Positions 34,911 to 45,404 of a stretch of 64,000 nucleotides of DNA are shown here, one piece after another; positions within the stretch are counted from its first letter, which is position 1; each line of letters starts with the position of its first letter. Origin of the DNA: CAITSH01 sp945892985. Lineage in GTDB: Bacteria; Pseudomonadota; Gammaproteobacteria; Burkholderiales; SG8-39. The translations under genes and the position numbers were made by a program. The notes under the pieces were generated by a model. The model was given only the letters and a program-made list of their open reading frames with translations. It did no database searches and was not told where the DNA came from. The stretch spans positions 8,001 through 72,000 of the forward strand of contig CAMDDU010000022.1 in assembly GCA_945892985.1 (NCBI GenBank). The letters run 5' to 3'.

Positions 34911-35680
34911 TGCCATTGACAGAAGCGCGGGCGGCGATTTCGGTACGCACCGCCGCCAAGACATTTGACGAAGGTACCAGGGCGCTGGAGGGCGTTTCCT
35001 TCGAGATACCGCGCGCGCAATTTGTCTCTGTTCTGGGCCCCAGCGGCTGCGGCAAAAGTACGCTGTTGCGCATGATTGGCGGGCTCTTTACGCCGGATAT
35101 CGGCGGAGAAATAGACGTTCTGGGGCGCAGGCAGCTTACCCCTTCCCCGGATGTTGGGATCGTCTTCCAGACGCACAATATGCTGCCTTGGCTCACGGTG
35201 GAGGCCAACATCCGTCTTGCGGCCGAGGTTCGTGGTATCTCGTCTGTCGATATCGCCGTGCGCACTTCGAAAATTCTCGATGTACTGAAGCTCGCGCCCT
35301 TTTGCAATTCCTATCCCCACCAGTTGTCCGGTGGCATGCGCCAGCGCGCGGCATTCGGGCAGATCCTGATTCTGCGGCCGCAGGTGTTGTTGCTTGACGA
35401 ACCATTTGGCGCACTCGATGCCTTGACGCGCGACCAGCTGAATGTCGAACTGTTGCGTTTGTGGGAACAGGAAAAGCAGACGGTGATCCTGATTACGCAC
35501 AGCATCGCAGAGGCGGTTTTCCTGTCCGACCGCATTCTTGTGATGAGCGACAGGCCCGGTCGCATCGTCGCCGACATCAGCATCGAGTTTCCGCACCCGC
35601 GCGACCCCCAGGTTACGCGCGCATTGCCCGGTTTTACCGAACATGTACTGGAGTTGAATCGCATGATGGGCGTGATCTGA
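34910..35680 (+). CDS. ABC transporter ATP-binding protein (SsuB/TauB type)
   Basis: 256 residues. Walker A GPSGCGKST, Q-loop VFQTHNMLPWLTV, signature LSGGMRQRAAFG, Walker B LLLDEPFGALD, and H-loop ITHSIAEAV. It completes the importer formed with the receptor (32152) and permease (33700). Translation is coupled to the VOC gene before it by a one-base stop/start overlap. Confidence 0.94.
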   Translation: MPLTEARAAISVRTAAKTFDEGTRALEGVSFEIPRAQFVSVLGPSGCGKSTLLRMIGGLFTPDIGGEIDVLGRRQLTPSPDVGIVFQTHNMLPWLTVEANIRLAAEVRGISSVDIAVRTSKILDVLKLAPFCNSYPHQLSGGMRQRAAFGQILILRPQVLLLDEPFGALDALTRDQLNVELLRLWEQEKQTVILITHSIAEAVFLSDRILVMSDRPGRIVADISIEFPHPRDPQVTRALPGFTEHVLELNRMMGVI

Positions 35681-35736
35681 GCCGGTTTCGCCTTGTTTCG
35701 GGCCTCGCGGCCCACCCTTGAGAGGATGAAGGACCA

Positions 35737-36642
35737 ATGAACCTGCAAAAATTCCACGGCGTTATTCCCGCGATGGCGACGCCGTTTACCGCCGACCAGC
35801 GTATCGATGAAGTACGCGTGGTCGAGTTGATAGAGTGGTACATAGGCAAGGGCTTGCACGGTATTTCTGTGGCGGGGAGCCAGGGCGAGTTTTTCTCGCT
35901 CGAATACGACGAGCATGTCAGGCTGCTTGAGATCACTGTCGAGGCGGTGAACGGCCGCGTGCCGATTTACGCCGGCACCGGTGCCGTTACCACGCGCGGC
36001 GCGATCAAGCTGACGCAGGCTGCCGAAGCCATCGGCGTCGACCTCGCACTGGTGATCACGCCGTATTTTGCCCAGCCAAGCCAGGACGAACTGGTGACTC
36101 ACTACACCACGATAGCCAAGGCGACCAAGCTGCCGGTGATGCTCTATAACAACCCGCCACGCACCAGCGTTAACGTGCTGCCGCCAACCTTGGTTCGTTG
36201 CATGAAGGCCGCCGAGAACATCTGCGGCGTCAAGGACTCCAACGGCGATCTGACGCAGGCGGTCGAATACCTGCTGCTCACCGACCGCAAGTCGCTGCTG
36301 TTCTCGGGGCGAGACACGGTGTTCCTTTCGATGCTGGTGCACGGCGGTACGGGCACCATTTCGCCGGCGGCCAACGTTTTTCCCAAGCTGGTGTTGCGAC
36401 TTTACGATTCAGCAAAAAAAGGCGACTGGAAAGAGGCCGGTCGTATCAACGACCTGCTCGCCCCTTTGCGGGCCGCCTGGGCCTGGGGTTCATTCCCGGT
36501 GGTCATCAAGGAGGCAATGACGCTCGCCGGGCAGAGTGCTGGTCCGGCGCGTGCGCCCATCCTTGGGCTCTCGCCGCAAAGACTCGCCGACCTCAAGCTG
36601 GTGGTGGACAAGATTCAAGCTGAAGAGCTGAAGCTCGGTTAG
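35737..36642 (+). CDS. DapA/DHDPS-family class I aldolase or lyase
   Basis: 301 residues of the N-acetylneuraminate lyase/DHDPS superfamily. The Schiff-base lysine is in CGVKDSNGD and the catalytic Tyr in MLYNNPPRT. The GTTGE-like substrate loop reads AGSQGEFFSL, unlike true DapA (which has GTTGE), so a different oxo-acid substrate is likely. It is separated from the ATPase gene by 56 bases and ends 4 bases before the ene-reductase. Confidence 0.88.
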   Translation: MNLQKFHGVIPAMATPFTADQRIDEVRVVELIEWYIGKGLHGISVAGSQGEFFSLEYDEHVRLLEITVEAVNGRVPIYAGTGAVTTRGAIKLTQAAEAIGVDLALVITPYFAQPSQDELVTHYTTIAKATKLPVMLYNNPPRTSVNVLPPTLVRCMKAAENICGVKDSNGDLTQAVEYLLLTDRKSLLFSGRDTVFLSMLVHGGTGTISPAANVFPKLVLRLYDSAKKGDWKEAGRINDLLAPLRAAWAWGSFPVVIKEAMTLAGQSAGPARAPILGLSPQRLADLKLVVDKIQAEELKLG

Positions 36643-36646
36643 CCGC

Positions 36647-38560
36647 GTGTCTGTTGCTTTTCCCGCGCTTTGGCAGCCCTTAACGCTGCGTGGCATCGCT
36701 TTTCGCAACCGCATGGTCATGGCGCCGATGTGTGCCATGTACGCCGCGGCGGATGGCAGCGTCACGCGACAGACGGTCGAATATTATCGCGCGAGGGCGC
36801 GCGGTGGTGCGGGCCTTGTTATCGCCGAACTTACGTTCATGGATGCCTTGGGCAGCCGGGCTTTTCATGCCGAGTTGGGTGCACACAATGACTTGATGAT
36901 TCCGGGCCTCTCCGACCTTGCCGAGGCGATCAAGGCAGAGGGCGCGGTCGCCGGCCTGCAACTGGGGCACTGCGGCAGCCAGCGCGTCATTCCCGATCCG
37001 CCGATGCTCGCGCCTTCGCCCATACCGTGGATGGAGGGCAAACGCGTACCACAGGAGATCACCCTTGCGGAGATCAGGCAGCTGGTTGTCGATCATGGTG
37101 AGGCTACGCGCCGCCTGGTTCAGGCGGGTTTTGATCTGGTGGAACTGCACGGCGCCCATGGCTATCTGCTCAACACTTTTTTGTCGCCCGCGACCAACCT
37201 GCGTACTGACGAATACGGTGGTTCCTTCGAGGCAAGACTGAAATTTCCGATCGAGGCCATACGGGCCGTGCGAGAGCAACTGGGCCCGAATCGTCTGCTC
37301 AGTTTTCGAATCAACGGCGAGGATCTACTCCCGGGCGGTCTGGATATCAAAGCCTATGCTGTCGTGGCCAAGGCGCTTGCCGCGGCGGGCGTCGATTTAT
37401 TCCACATTTCGGCCGGCACCTACCGTGCGATGGAAAAACGTGTTCTTCCGATGTACCTGGAAGAGGGGCCGTTCGTATCCTACGCAAGGCCCATCCGCGA
37501 GGGGGGTGGCGTACCGGTCATCGCCTCGTGCGGCATTCACGACCCGGACCTTGCCGAATCTATTGTGCGCGATGGTGACGCGGATTTTATATCGCAGGCG
37601 CGCCCCTTGTTTGCCGACCCGGACTTGCCGGAGAAACTGCTCGGGGGAAGAACGGATGAAATTCGACCCTGCATACGTTGCAATACCTGCCTTCAGCGCG
37701 AACAAAGCGGCGCGCGGGCACTGTGTGCGATCAATCCGCGGACCGGACGCGAGGACGAGTATGTCCCGCCGCCGCGTCGCAAGCGAGAGGTGGCCGTTGT
37801 CGGCGCCGGACCTGCCGGTATTCAGGCTGCGCTGAGTGCGGCCGAGCGCGGTCATCGCGTTGTTCTTTATGACCGTGGCGCGCAAATTGGAGGCCAGCTG
37901 CGCGTTGCCGCAGCGTTGCCGTTCAAGCGCACGCTGCCGCGCCTGTTGCGCTTTTACGAGAACGCCCTGCAGCGTGCCGGAGTGCAGCTACGGCTGGGAT
38001 GCGAGATTTCTCCCTCTGAAGTGCGTGCCGATGCCCTGGTGCTGGCGCTCGGTTCGCGGTGGCCGCTGACACCGTTTTCCGGATTGACTTCACCCGTCAT
38101 GGACGTGCTATCCGCGTTGTCGCAGCCCGATCGGCTGGGTCGGCGAGTGCTGATTGTTGGCGCGCAAAAGCGCGGCGCTGAAGCGGCTTGGCATCTCGCC
38201 ATGTCCGGACGCACGATCATACTCGCCGATGTTGCGTCAAGTTTCGGCGAGGACGTCAATATCGTCGATCGCATCGTCATTCCACCAGCGCTGACAAGGC
38301 TTGGCGTTGATGTGCGCTTTGGTTGTGAAGTGGTTGTAGGGGATGGTGGTGGCGTGTGCCTGCGTTCGGGCGGCACGCAGACGGCGCTGCGAGTCGATAG
38401 CCTTATCATCGCTCAGGGCGCGGTGCCGCCGGCACCCGAGGTTCTGGCGGCCTGGCGGGAATGCGCTCCGGTAAGTTTTAACGTCGGAGAGAGCGCCGGC
38501 ATGCAGGGCATCATTGGCGCGACGCACAGCGGTCATCGCATAGCCTGCCGCATCGAATGA
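36647..38560 (+). CDS. FMN/FeS/FAD ene-reductase (2,4-dienoyl-CoA reductase family)
   Basis: 637 residues. An N-terminal old-yellow-enzyme barrel (about 1-370) holds VMAPMCAMYA, LQLGHCGSQ and HGAHGYLLNTFLSPATNLRTDEYGG. A 4Fe-4S site CIRCNTC-x11-C follows. The C-terminal half has FAD (VVGAGPAGIQAAL) and NAD(P)-binding regions. Family members reduce conjugated double bonds or demethylate amines. The GTG at 36647 starts directly on the conserved barrel. The last codons overlap the hydrolase start (ATGATGG). Confidence 0.92.
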   Translation: MSVAFPALWQPLTLRGIAFRNRMVMAPMCAMYAAADGSVTRQTVEYYRARARGGAGLVIAELTFMDALGSRAFHAELGAHNDLMIPGLSDLAEAIKAEGAVAGLQLGHCGSQRVIPDPPMLAPSPIPWMEGKRVPQEITLAEIRQLVVDHGEATRRLVQAGFDLVELHGAHGYLLNTFLSPATNLRTDEYGGSFEARLKFPIEAIRAVREQLGPNRLLSFRINGEDLLPGGLDIKAYAVVAKALAAAGVDLFHISAGTYRAMEKRVLPMYLEEGPFVSYARPIREGGGVPVIASCGIHDPDLAESIVRDGDADFISQARPLFADPDLPEKLLGGRTDEIRPCIRCNTCLQREQSGARALCAINPRTGREDEYVPPPRRKREVAVVGAGPAGIQAALSAAERGHRVVLYDRGAQIGGQLRVAAALPFKRTLPRLLRFYENALQRAGVQLRLGCEISPSEVRADALVLALGSRWPLTPFSGLTSPVMDVLSALSQPDRLGRRVLIVGAQKRGAEAAWHLAMSGRTIILADVASSFGEDVNIVDRIVIPPALTRLGVDVRFGCEVVVGDGGGVCLRSGGTQTALRVDSLIIAQGAVPPAPEVLAAWRECAPVSFNVGESAGMQGIIGATHSGHRIACRIE

Positions 38561-39411
38561 TGGCCAGCCCGGCTTCACGTTCCTGGCATGAGCTCTCACG
38601 TGCCGAGCTCGACGCCGCTTATAACAACGCGGCGGCAGTGGCGCACAGCGGCGTAACCGTCGCGGGGTGGGAGCAGCGCGGTGCTGCGCTGCGCGCGAGC
38701 ATGCCCGCGCACCTTGATCTTCGCTATGGCAGTCAGCCGCGAAATCGTATCGACTTTTTCAAGGCAGGGCAGGGGGCGCCGACACTTGTCTTTTTTCATG
38801 GTGGTTATTGGCAGACGCGTGCGAAAGAGGCTTTCAGCTGTTTTGCTGTCGGGCCGCTGGCTCGCGGCCTGAATGTCGCCCTGGTCGGTTACACGCTTGC
38901 ACCCGAGGCGAGCCTTGACGCGATTGTTGCCGAGACACGCGCCGCCATGGCCTTTTTGTCGCTGCAATTACCGGCCCTTGGCGCGAAGCGCGAAAGTATG
39001 ATCTTGTGTGGCTGGTCGGCAGGGGCGCAGCTTGCCGCCATGGTGCTCGATTCTCCCGGTGTGGTCGGAGCCTTACTCATCAGCGGTGTCTACGAGTTGG
39101 AGCCGGTGCGCCATTGTTATGTCAATGACAAGCTCGGTCTTGATGCGGCGATGGCGGAACGCAACTCGCCGCTGCTACATCTGCCCGCAACGTGTCCTCC
39201 GGCGTGGTTGGTTGTGGGCGGGGCGGAACTCCCTGAGTTGCGGCGGCAGTCGTCTGAATTCGCCGGCGCCCGGGAGAAGGCTGCGTTGCCGGGTGGATTC
39301 GCCGAAATTCCCGGCGCGGACCACTTCAGCATTCTCGAGCAGCTTGAACGGCCTGACGGCATGCTCTGCGAAATGGTCAGCCGGCTGGCGAATGGCGATG
39401 CCGCCTCGTGA
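38557..39411 (+). CDS. Alpha/beta hydrolase, arylformamidase-like
   Basis: 284 residues. The oxyanion motif is FFHGGYWQ, the nucleophile elbow CGWSAGAQLAA (Ser), and the likely catalytic His is in PGADHFSILEQ. This resembles kynurenine formamidase and carbamate hydrolases, which carry HGGYW. It overlaps the preceding reductase by 4 bases and is the last gene of the island, ending 6 bases from the recJ stop on the other strand. Confidence 0.88.
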   Translation: MMASPASRSWHELSRAELDAAYNNAAAVAHSGVTVAGWEQRGAALRASMPAHLDLRYGSQPRNRIDFFKAGQGAPTLVFFHGGYWQTRAKEAFSCFAVGPLARGLNVALVGYTLAPEASLDAIVAETRAAMAFLSLQLPALGAKRESMILCGWSAGAQLAAMVLDSPGVVGALLISGVYELEPVRHCYVNDKLGLDAAMAERNSPLLHLPATCPPAWLVVGGAELPELRRQSSEFAGAREKAALPGGFAEIPGADHFSILEQLERPDGMLCEMVSRLANGDAAS

Positions 39412-39417
39412 GGCTGC

Positions 39418-41199
39418 TCAGCTCAGTGCTTCCCAGTCCTCGACAATCACCTGCACGCTGCGCACGCCGTTGTAGTCGTTGATCGACAGGCGGTAGGCGG
39501 CGCGCACGGATGCCGGGCAGGGTTCTGCGGCGTTGAAGCGTATGCCCTCCATGGTCTTCCCGCCGCGCGCGAGTTTGAGCTTGAGATGTTTTTCGCCGAC
39601 GATGCGCTGGCTGGTGACCTTGAACTCGTCGCAGAATAGCGGCTGCGGAAAACCCTGCCCCCACACCTCCTGGTCCAGTTTCTGCGCCAGGTCCAGGTTG
39701 AAGTCGCCCGTGTCCAGCGTGCCGTCGGTTTCGATGGTGCGCACCAGTTGCGCCGGGCCGACCATTTCGCGCACCACGGCCTCGAAGCTTTTCACGAAGC
39801 GCGCGTAGTCGGCCTCGAGCAGCGTCAGGCCCGCCGCTGCGGCGTGGCCACCGAAGCGGATCAGGATACCCGGTTCGCGCTTGGTCACCAGGTCAAGGGC
39901 ATCGCGCAGGTGCAGCGCGGAAATCGACCGTCCCGAACCCTTGAGTTCGCCGTTTTCTCCGCGTGCGAACGCGATGGTCGGGCGGTGCAGCTTGTCCTTG
40001 ACGCGCGAGGCGAGAATGCCGATCACGCCCTGGTGCCAGGCCGGGTCGTAGACGCAAATGCTGGAATTGTCCGCGGCGACAAAGTCGCGTAGCAGGGTTT
40101 CCGCCTGCGCCTGCATGTCCCCCTCGATGCCGCGGCGCTCGCGGTTGAGCGCGTCGAGCTCGCGCGCGATGTTGAGGGCGCGTCCCGGATCATCGGTGAC
40201 AAGGCACTCCACGCCGAGACTCATGTCGGCCAGCCGGCCGGCGGCGTTGAGGCGCGGCCCGAGCATGAATCCAAGGTCAAAGCCCGATGCGCGCGATGAC
40301 TCGCGGCCCGATGCGCTGAACAAGGCCTTGAGCCCGGCCTGCATGCGCCCGGCGCGTATGCGCTTGATGCCCTGGGTAACGAGAATGCGGTTGTTCGGAT
40401 CAAGCTTGACCACGTCGGCGACGGTGCCAAGGGCCACAAGATCGAGCAATTCGGCCAGATTGGGTTCTCGGGGGGGAGAGGGGGTGGTGGAAGGTTCCAG
40501 AGGGGCCGGGGGAGAGGGGGCTGTGGCCGAAGTCGTCGCTCCCGCAGCCGCAAACCACCCGCGCTTGCGCAACTCCGCGCGCAGCGCCAGCATGACGTAA
40601 AACATCACGCCCACACCGGCGATCGACTTGCTCGGAAAGGGGCAGCCCGGCTGGTTCGGATTGACGATGGCGGCTGCATCGGGAAGCGTGGCGCCGGGCA
40701 GGTGGTGATCGGTCACCAGCACCTGCATGCCCAGACGGTTGGCCTCGGCAACGCCCTCGACGCTGGCGATGCCGTTGTCGACGGTGATGAGGATGTCCGG
40801 CTTGCCGGCCGCGCTTTGCGCGGCCATGCGTGAGAGCTCGGGCGTGAGCCCGTAACCGAGCTTGAAGCGGTCGGGCACGAGGTAGCCCACGCTGGCGCCA
40901 AAGGCGCGCAGCGCGCGCATGCCCACGGCGCAGGCGGTCGCGCCGTCGCAGTCGTAGTCGGCGACGATGAGCAGGCGCTTTTTGTCGCGTATGGCATCGG
41001 CAAGCAGCACGGCCGCATCGTCTGCATGTAGCAACAGGTCGAGCGGGAGCAGCGCCCCCAGTTCGCGCTCCAGTTCGTCGCGCGAGCGCACGCCGCGCGA
41101 TGCATAAATGGCGGCGAGCACCGGATGCACGCCCTGTTCGACCAGCATGTCGCGGGCGCGTCCGGGAACGGGGCGGGTGGTGAGCTTGGACGTGGACAT
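39418..41199 (-). CDS. recJ: Single-stranded-DNA-specific exonuclease RecJ
   Basis: 5'-3' ssDNA exonuclease in recombination and mismatch repair, 593 residues. DHH-family motifs are VADYDCDGATA and VTDHHLPG; the DHHA1 motif is RFGGHAAAAGLTL. Between RKRGWFAAAG and NLAELLDLVALG lies a 25-residue Ser/Pro/Thr-rich insert (containing APSPPAPLEPSTTPSPP) encoded by G-rich DNA (about 40470-40555) and not usual for RecJ. The ATG at 41199 starts at MSTSKLTTRPVP. It probably remains functional since the frame is intact. Confidence 0.94.
   Translation of the reverse strand: MSTSKLTTRPVPGRARDMLVEQGVHPVLAAIYASRGVRSRDELERELGALLPLDLLLHADDAAVLLADAIRDKKRLLIVADYDCDGATACAVGMRALRAFGASVGYLVPDRFKLGYGLTPELSRMAAQSAAGKPDILITVDNGIASVEGVAEANRLGMQVLVTDHHLPGATLPDAAAIVNPNQPGCPFPSKSIAGVGVMFYVMLALRAELRKRGWFAAAGATTSATAPSPPAPLEPSTTPSPPREPNLAELLDLVALGTVADVVKLDPNNRILVTQGIKRIRAGRMQAGLKALFSASGRESSRASGFDLGFMLGPRLNAAGRLADMSLGVECLVTDDPGRALNIARELDALNRERRGIEGDMQAQAETLLRDFVAADNSSICVYDPAWHQGVIGILASRVKDKLHRPTIAFARGENGELKGSGRSISALHLRDALDLVTKREPGILIRFGGHAAAAGLTLLEADYARFVKSFEAVVREMVGPAQLVRTIETDGTLDTGDFNLDLAQKLDQEVWGQGFPQPLFCDEFKVTSQRIVGEKHLKLKLARGGKTMEGIRFNAAEPCPASVRAAYRLSINDYNGVRSVQVIVEDWEALS
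40472..40520. repeat. G-rich direct repeat inside recJ
   Basis: GGGGGAGAGGGGG occurs at 40472-40484 and again at 40508-40520. It is the DNA behind the Pro/Ser-rich insert of RecJ and looks like an intergenic-type repeat inserted in frame. Confidence 0.7.
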
Positions 41200-41503
41200 G
41201 GGCGCTATTAGAGCGCAGCGCGGGCCGGCTGGGCAAAGTAAATTTTCAGAAGAGCAAGGTCTTGCCTTTGTTGGGGAGGCGGCCTCAATGATCAAGTGCA
41301 ACAGATTGCGCAAAATTATCGCGTCGTAAGGGGAGGCATGGGAGTGGACCGGCGCGGGATTGGACGAAGGATTTTCTGGCATGATGATGCTTGTAATAAA
41401 ACCGTCGCGCAGGCGGAGCATACTCGCCGGCTTGTCCGGTAAGTCCCGAAGTCACCGGTACAAGACTCCCCGCGCACACTGTTTTACTTTTCTGGAGGAA
41501 ACC
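41200..41503. other. Intergenic region between recJ and the ABC receptor gene
   Basis: About 300 bases between divergent genes. I see no gene, riboswitch or strong hairpin. TTGGAC (41360) followed 17 bases later by GATGAT is a weak promoter candidate. TGGAGGAAACC directly before 41504 is a clear ribosome-binding site. Confidence 0.5.
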
Positions 41504-42511
41504 ATGCTCAATCGCACCAGAGTTCTGTTCGCCGCAATGCTTGCCGGCCTGTCCCTGGCGTTGCCCGCCGCGGCGCAAACGGCCATTTGCTACAACTGCC
41601 CGCCCGAATGGGCGGACTGGGGCACCCAGCTCAAGCTGATCAAGGAAAAAGCCGGCGTCACCGTGCCACAGGACAACAAGAACTCCGGCCAGTCGCTGTC
41701 GCAGCTGGTGGCCGAGAAGGCGAATCCGGTCGCCGACGTGACCTATCTTGGCGTGACCTTCGGCATCCAGGCGAAAAAAGAAGGCGTCGTCACCGCTTAC
41801 AAGCCGGCCCACTGGGCCGACATCCCCGACGGCCTGAAAGACCCGGACGGCGCCTGGTTCACCATCCATTCGGGCACGCTCGGATTCATGGTCAACGTCG
41901 ATGCCCTCAAGGGCAAGCCGGTGCCCAAGTCCTGGGCTGACCTGCTCAAACCCGAATACAAGGGGCTGATCGGTTACCTTGACCCGCCCAGCGCCTTTGT
42001 CGGCTATGTTGGCGCGGTGGCGGTCAACCAGGCCATGGGTGGCAACCTGAACGATTTCGGTCCGGCCATCAAGTACTTCGCGCAGCTGCAAAAAAACGAT
42101 CCCATCGTACCCAAGCAGACTTCGTATGCGCGCGTGCTCTCGGGCGAGATTCCCATCCTGCTCGATTACGATTTCAACGCCTATCGCGCCCGCTACAAGG
42201 ACAAGGCCAACGTCGCCTTCGTTATCCCGGCCGAGGGCACGGTGGTGGTGCCTTATGTGATGAGCCTCGTCGCCAAGGGGCCCAATGCCGCCAACGGCAA
42301 GAAGGTGCTCGACTTTGTCATGTCCGACGAAGGCCAGGCGGTGTGGGCCAACGCCTACCTGCGCCCGGTGCGCGCCAGCGCCGTGTCCAAAGAGGCGGCG
42401 TCGCGCTTCCTGCCGGCGGCCGAGTATGCGCGCGCTAAAACCGTCGATTACGGCAAGATGGCCGAGGTGCAAAAGGGCTTTTCCGACCGCTACCTGAAAG
42501 AGGTCAAATAA
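41504..42511 (+). CDS. ABC transporter substrate-binding protein (Fe3+/thiamine/phosphonate-type PBP2)
   Basis: 335 residues with a signal peptide (MLNRTRVLFAAMLAGLSLALPAAAQ). The mature protein starts TAICYNCPPEWADWG and has the type 2 periplasmic-binding fold (GYLDPPSAFVGYVGAVA, LLDYDFNAYRARYKD). It belongs to the group that includes iron, thiamine and aminoethylphosphonate receptors. Downstream permeases, ATPase and a phosphodiesterase suggest a phosphorus-containing organic ligand. The start is fixed by AGGAGG-like TGGAGGAAACC. Confidence 0.88.
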   Translation: MLNRTRVLFAAMLAGLSLALPAAAQTAICYNCPPEWADWGTQLKLIKEKAGVTVPQDNKNSGQSLSQLVAEKANPVADVTYLGVTFGIQAKKEGVVTAYKPAHWADIPDGLKDPDGAWFTIHSGTLGFMVNVDALKGKPVPKSWADLLKPEYKGLIGYLDPPSAFVGYVGAVAVNQAMGGNLNDFGPAIKYFAQLQKNDPIVPKQTSYARVLSGEIPILLDYDFNAYRARYKDKANVAFVIPAEGTVVVPYVMSLVAKGPNAANGKKVLDFVMSDEGQAVWANAYLRPVRASAVSKEAASRFLPAAEYARAKTVDYGKMAEVQKGFSDRYLKEVK

Positions 42512-42700
42512 GGCGGCTTGTTGCTTGTTGCATCACAAGCGCTCACTGGATGAATACCGTTCGCCCTGACACCGACACTAACACTGACACGGCGCCTGTC
42601 GCGGCCCGTCCCGGGCTTTGTCGAACAAGTCCGATTCCGCGCGCTTGCCTGCGCGTGCTTCGACAGGCCGGCCGCGAACGGTGGTTCAGAACTTGAGCAG
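42512..42700. other. Gap with short repeats between receptor and permease genes
   Basis: 189 bases with no gene. It contains CTTGTTGCTTGTTGC, an ACACTGACAC-type repeat (GACACCGACACTAACACTGACACG), and a pair of TTCGAC/GTCGAA motifs (TTTGTCGAAC and GCTTCGACAGG, then GCGAACGGT). The last resembles a widespread proteobacterial intergenic repeat. It interrupts an otherwise tight operon. Confidence 0.45.
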
Positions 42701-43534
42701 ATGAGTTCCAGCCCGGCGCGCCGCGAGGCGCTGCGCCACATCGCACTGCTGCTGCCGGCGCTGACCGTCTTTTCTGCCTTCTGGCTGCTGCCCATGGCCC
42801 GCCTCGTTGCGGTGGGCGCGGGCGGGCCGACCGGCATCGCCGCCTATTGGGCGGTGGTGACCGACGCGCGTTACTTCAGCAGCCTTGTCTCCACCATCTT
42901 GCTCTCGGCCACAGTCACGCTGGCCACCATCGTCATCTCGGTCATCGCCGGCATGTTCCTGCAGCGCAACCGTTTTTTCGGCCGCAGCTTCCTCTTGGCG
43001 ACGCTGACCTTTCCGCTCGCCTTCCCCGGCGTGGTGGTGGGCTTCATGGTGATCCTGCTGGTCGGCCGGCAAGGGTTTGTCGGCAGCATTACCGAATGGC
43101 TGTTCGGCGAAAAACTCGTGCTGGCCTATTCCATGGCCGGCCTGTTCCTCGGTTACCTGTACTTCTCCATCCCGCGCGTCATCCTGACCATCATGGCCGC
43201 CGCGGAAAAACTCGACGGCGCGCTCGAAGAGGCGGCGCGCTCGCTCGGCGCCTCACCCTGGCAGGTGATCCGCGACGTGATCCTGCCGGCGCTCAAGCCG
43301 GCGCTGATTTCCTCGGGCGCCATCTGCTTTGCCACCAGCATGGGCGCCTTTGGCACCGCCTTCACGCTGGCCACCAAGATCAACGTGCTGCCCATCACCA
43401 TTTACGGCGAGTTCACCAACTACGCCAACTTCGCGCTCGCCGCGGCGCTGTCCATCGTGCTCGGGCTGATCACCTGGCTGGCGCTGGCGCTGGCCCGCTC
43501 GATCGCCGGTTCCACCGTCGCGGCGGCGGCCTAG
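42701..43534 (+). CDS. ABC transporter permease 1
   Basis: 277 residues with six hydrophobic segments. The EAA loop is EEAARSLGASPWQVIRDVILPAL. It begins after a repeat-containing gap behind the receptor gene and is followed 19 bases later by a second permease, forming a heterodimeric channel. Confidence 0.92.
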   Translation: MSSSPARREALRHIALLLPALTVFSAFWLLPMARLVAVGAGGPTGIAAYWAVVTDARYFSSLVSTILLSATVTLATIVISVIAGMFLQRNRFFGRSFLLATLTFPLAFPGVVVGFMVILLVGRQGFVGSITEWLFGEKLVLAYSMAGLFLGYLYFSIPRVILTIMAAAEKLDGALEEAARSLGASPWQVIRDVILPALKPALISSGAICFATSMGAFGTAFTLATKINVLPITIYGEFTNYANFALAAALSIVLGLITWLALALARSIAGSTVAAAA

Positions 43535-43553
43535 TGCTAGTCTGTCTCAAGCC

Positions 43554-44358
43554 ATGAGCCGCTCCCCGCGCTTTTACCTGCAGCTTGCCTTCACCGTGCT
43601 CGTTTGCGCCTTCCTGGTGGTGCCGGTGGTGTTGTCCATCATGGCCGGTGTCACCGAGAATTTTTTCATCGGCATCAAGAGCGGCCTCACGCTGCGCTGG
43701 GTGGTGGAGGTCTGGAGCCTTTACAGCAAGACCATTTTCCTGTCGATCGGTATTGCGCTCGCCACGCTGGCGGTGACGCTGCTGATCGGCGTGCCGGCCG
43801 CCTATGTGCTGGCGCGGCGGCAGAACCGCTATACCCGCTGGATGGAGGAACTGCTGGTGCTGCCGGTGGCCGTGCCCGGCCTTGCCACCGCGCTCGCGCT
43901 GATCCTGCTCTACGGCCAGTTCAGGGGCTTTCGCATCAGCTGGAGTTTCATCCTTGTCGGCCACGTGTTGTTCACCCTGCCCTTCATGGTGCGCTCGGTG
44001 CTGGCGGTAATGGGCGCCATCGACCTGAAAACCCTCGAAGATGCGGCGGCCAGCCTCGGTGCGAGCTTCACGCAGCGCTTCTTCCATGTCATCCTGCCCA
44101 ATTGCCGCCAGGGCATTCTTGCCGGCGCGCTGATGGTGGTGACCCTGTCGATGGGCGAATTCAACATCACCTGGATGCTGCATACGCCGCTCACCATGAC
44201 GCTGCCGGTGGGCCTTGCCGACAGTTACGCCTCGATGCGCCTGGAGATCGGCTCGGCCTACACAATTATTTTCTTTATCATGATCATTCCCTTGCTGGTC
44301 GCCATGCAATGGATGAGCGAACCGCCCAATGTCAGGGCCAGGGCCAGGAAAACACAAC

Positions 44359-44366
<8 letters not shown>
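43554..44366 (+). CDS. ABC transporter permease 2
   Basis: 270 residues, six hydrophobic segments, EAA loop EDAAASLGASFTQRFFHVILP. Its end overlaps the ATPase start by 8 bases. It pairs with permease 1. Confidence 0.92.
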
Positions 44367-45390
<1,024 letters not shown>

Positions 45391-45404
45391 ACCGCGGACC
45401 CCTC

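Noticed and set aside
41377..41395. Possible sigma-54 promoter (TGGCATGATGATGCTT)
   Set aside because: The GG to GC spacing is 9 rather than 10 bases and several consensus positions fail.
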